In this document: in pieces, positions 6,804 to 7,637 of the stretch | How the letters are laid out: every line of letters begins with the position of its first letter | Numbering within the stretch: the stretch's first letter is position 1 | Assembly: GCA_002348345.1 (NCBI GenBank) | Contig: DEAY01000142.1 | Span: forward strand, 1 to 7,637 | Direction: 5' to 3' | From: Verrucomicrobia bacterium UBA2970 | GTDB taxonomy: Bacteria; Verrucomicrobiota; Verrucomicrobiia; Limisphaerales; AAA164-E04 | Length of the DNA: 7,637 nucleotides | The notes under the pieces: generated by a model | The model's database searches: none | Told to the model about the DNA's origin: nothing | The model's input: only the letters and a program-made list of their open reading frames with translations | Program-made: the position numbers and the translations under genes

Positions 6804-7637
6804 GATTGGGATTTTCTCGAACACGAGCTGAGCCCCGCTCCCCTCATAGACAATTCCAACGTGCCGTTCATCGATGCGGATCAAGCTAGGGTAACCATTA
6901 CCGCTCCCTTCGTCGAGAAGAAGCCGATGCGCCGAGGGCCAGGTTTTGCCCTCGTCGAAGCTTACCTGGATACTATGGTGCTTTCGACGCTCCTGTGAAT
7001 AAGGATTGGCAAATAGGAGAACCGACTGGGAGCGACCCCCATCCTGGTAATCGAAGCGCAAGAGGCTTCCGTTGCAATTCGGCCCGATGAGGCTCTTTCG
7101 ATTCGTTTCATGAGGCTTCCACGTCTGCCCCTGGTCGCGAGTGACCATCACCGTGCGGAATTTCACGGGGCGGTCCGAGCGACCGTTCAACATCATGGAT
7201 CCGTCTGCCAGCTGAACGACTTGGCACTCCGTGCTCTCCCTCGCCGCAATGGGACTCACCGTCCAGGTCCGACCATGATCCTGACTGATCAGCAGATTGG
7301 AAAAGCGCCGATCATTTTCGTCGCGCCCTTCAGTGGGCATCACGAGGGTCCCGTCTCTCAATGCGATTCCCCCTTGCGGCGAGGGGGCGTAGAGGATCCA
7401 TTCCGGACGCTTCCACATCGAAGTCATGTTCTGCGGTTTGGTCCAGGTCTTCCCGTCGTCGGTGGAACGGATCATCATGAACTGAGCGCTTTTCCCGATT
7501 GCCAACCCTTTCTCTGACCCGTCATCCCCCCATTGGTGTTTTCCCGCTTTCTGATGCATCCATAAGGCGAAGCAGAACACTTCGCCCGTGGCGGGGTCCA
7601 CGATGATTCCTGGATCACTGCACCCATTGACCTCCTG
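6771..7637 (-). CDS. Sialidase-like (BNR/Asp-box) protein, C-terminal part (5' end outside window)
   Basis: The last 288 residues of an exo-sialidase-like six-bladed propeller protein; the frame is open to the right edge, so its start and the N-terminal arginine (FRIP-type) motif are not visible. Members of the sialidase superfamily remove terminal sialic acid from glycans, though many environmental homologues have other or unknown substrates. Counting from the edge, CSDPGIIVDP (7-16) is followed by four Asp-boxes: STDDGKTW (58-65), SQDHGRTW (118-125), TRDQGQTW (166-173) and SFDEGKTW (216-223). ECQVVQLADG (137-146) with NGRS (R153), FANP followed by R207/R208, GYPSL (Y239) and VYEGSG (E255) occur in the order expected of sialidases. 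R153 and one of R207/R208 could belong to the arginine triad, and Y239 fits the nucleophilic tyrosine position. That mapping is by eye. The GTG at 7601 is internal valine, not a start. Its stop is 63 bp before the sulfatase, suggesting one operon. Confidence 0.88.
   Translation of the reverse strand, partial: QEVNGCSDPGIIVDPATGEVFCFALWMHQKAGKHQWGDDGSEKGLAIGKSAQFMMIRSTDDGKTWTKPQNMTSMWKRPEWILYAPSPQGGIALRDGTLVMPTEGRDENDRRFSNLLISQDHGRTWTVSPIAARESTECQVVQLADGSMMLNGRSDRPVKFRTVMVTRDQGQTWKPHETNRKSLIGPNCNGSLLRFDYQDGGRSQSVLLFANPYSQERRKHHSIQVSFDEGKTWPSAHRLLLDEGSGNGYPSLIRIDERHVGIVYEGSGAQLVFEKIPIDDLVKRPRGS

Noticed and set aside
7110..7517. 135-residue plus-strand open frame across the sialidase-like gene
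   Set aside because: It is antisense to the Asp-box region and has no domain evidence.
1..7637. Mobile element, CRISPR array, defence system or phage remnant
   Set aside because: I found no transposase, integrase, terminal inverted repeats, regularly spaced repeats or defence domains. All large genes are explained by catabolic enzyme families.

Overview
The window looks like accessory catabolic DNA from a Planctomycetota- or Verrucomicrobiota-type bacterium, probably marine or freshwater. This rests on gene content: two different type I sulfatases, a sialidase-like BNR protein, a large GHL6-type putative glycosidase and a Tat-exported PhoD phosphatase within 7.6 kb. The visible gene starts also lack Shine-Dalgarno sequences, as is common in those phyla. 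No rRNA, tRNA, transposase, integrase, CRISPR array or phage gene is visible. The phylum call is inference from families, not from a marker gene.

Layout: (1) positions 2-631, plus strand, carry the C-terminal part of a sulfatase whose N-terminal half lies off the left edge. (2) A 345-bp non-coding stretch follows. (3) phoD lies at 977-2560, plus strand. (4) A 172-bp convergent gap separates it from the minus-strand cluster. (5) The minus-strand cluster reads right to left: sialidase-like protein (6771 to beyond 7637, N-terminus off the right edge), a 63-bp gap, an iduronate-2-sulfatase-like sulfatase (6707-5157), a 153-bp gap, then a 756-residue GHL6/beta-galactosidase-trimerisation-type protein (5003-2733).

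How the genes may work together: the three minus-strand genes are co-directional and probably form one transcription unit. At least two products carry plausible export signals, and the third has its N-terminus outside the window. Together they could remove sulfate, terminal sialic acid or a similar sugar, and another glycosidic residue from a sulfated polysaccharide or glycoprotein. The plus-strand pair adds a second sulfatase and a phosphatase/phosphodiesterase, giving a locus that strips sulfate, phosphate and sugars from extracellular organic matter. The substrate cannot be read from the sequence.

No clearly undescribed system is visible. The least explained items are the GHL6-type protein, whose family has no well-established activity, and the short 6707-6803 junction, which holds an in-frame repeat, a GC hairpin and a minimal ORF with the best Shine-Dalgarno sequence I saw near a start codon.
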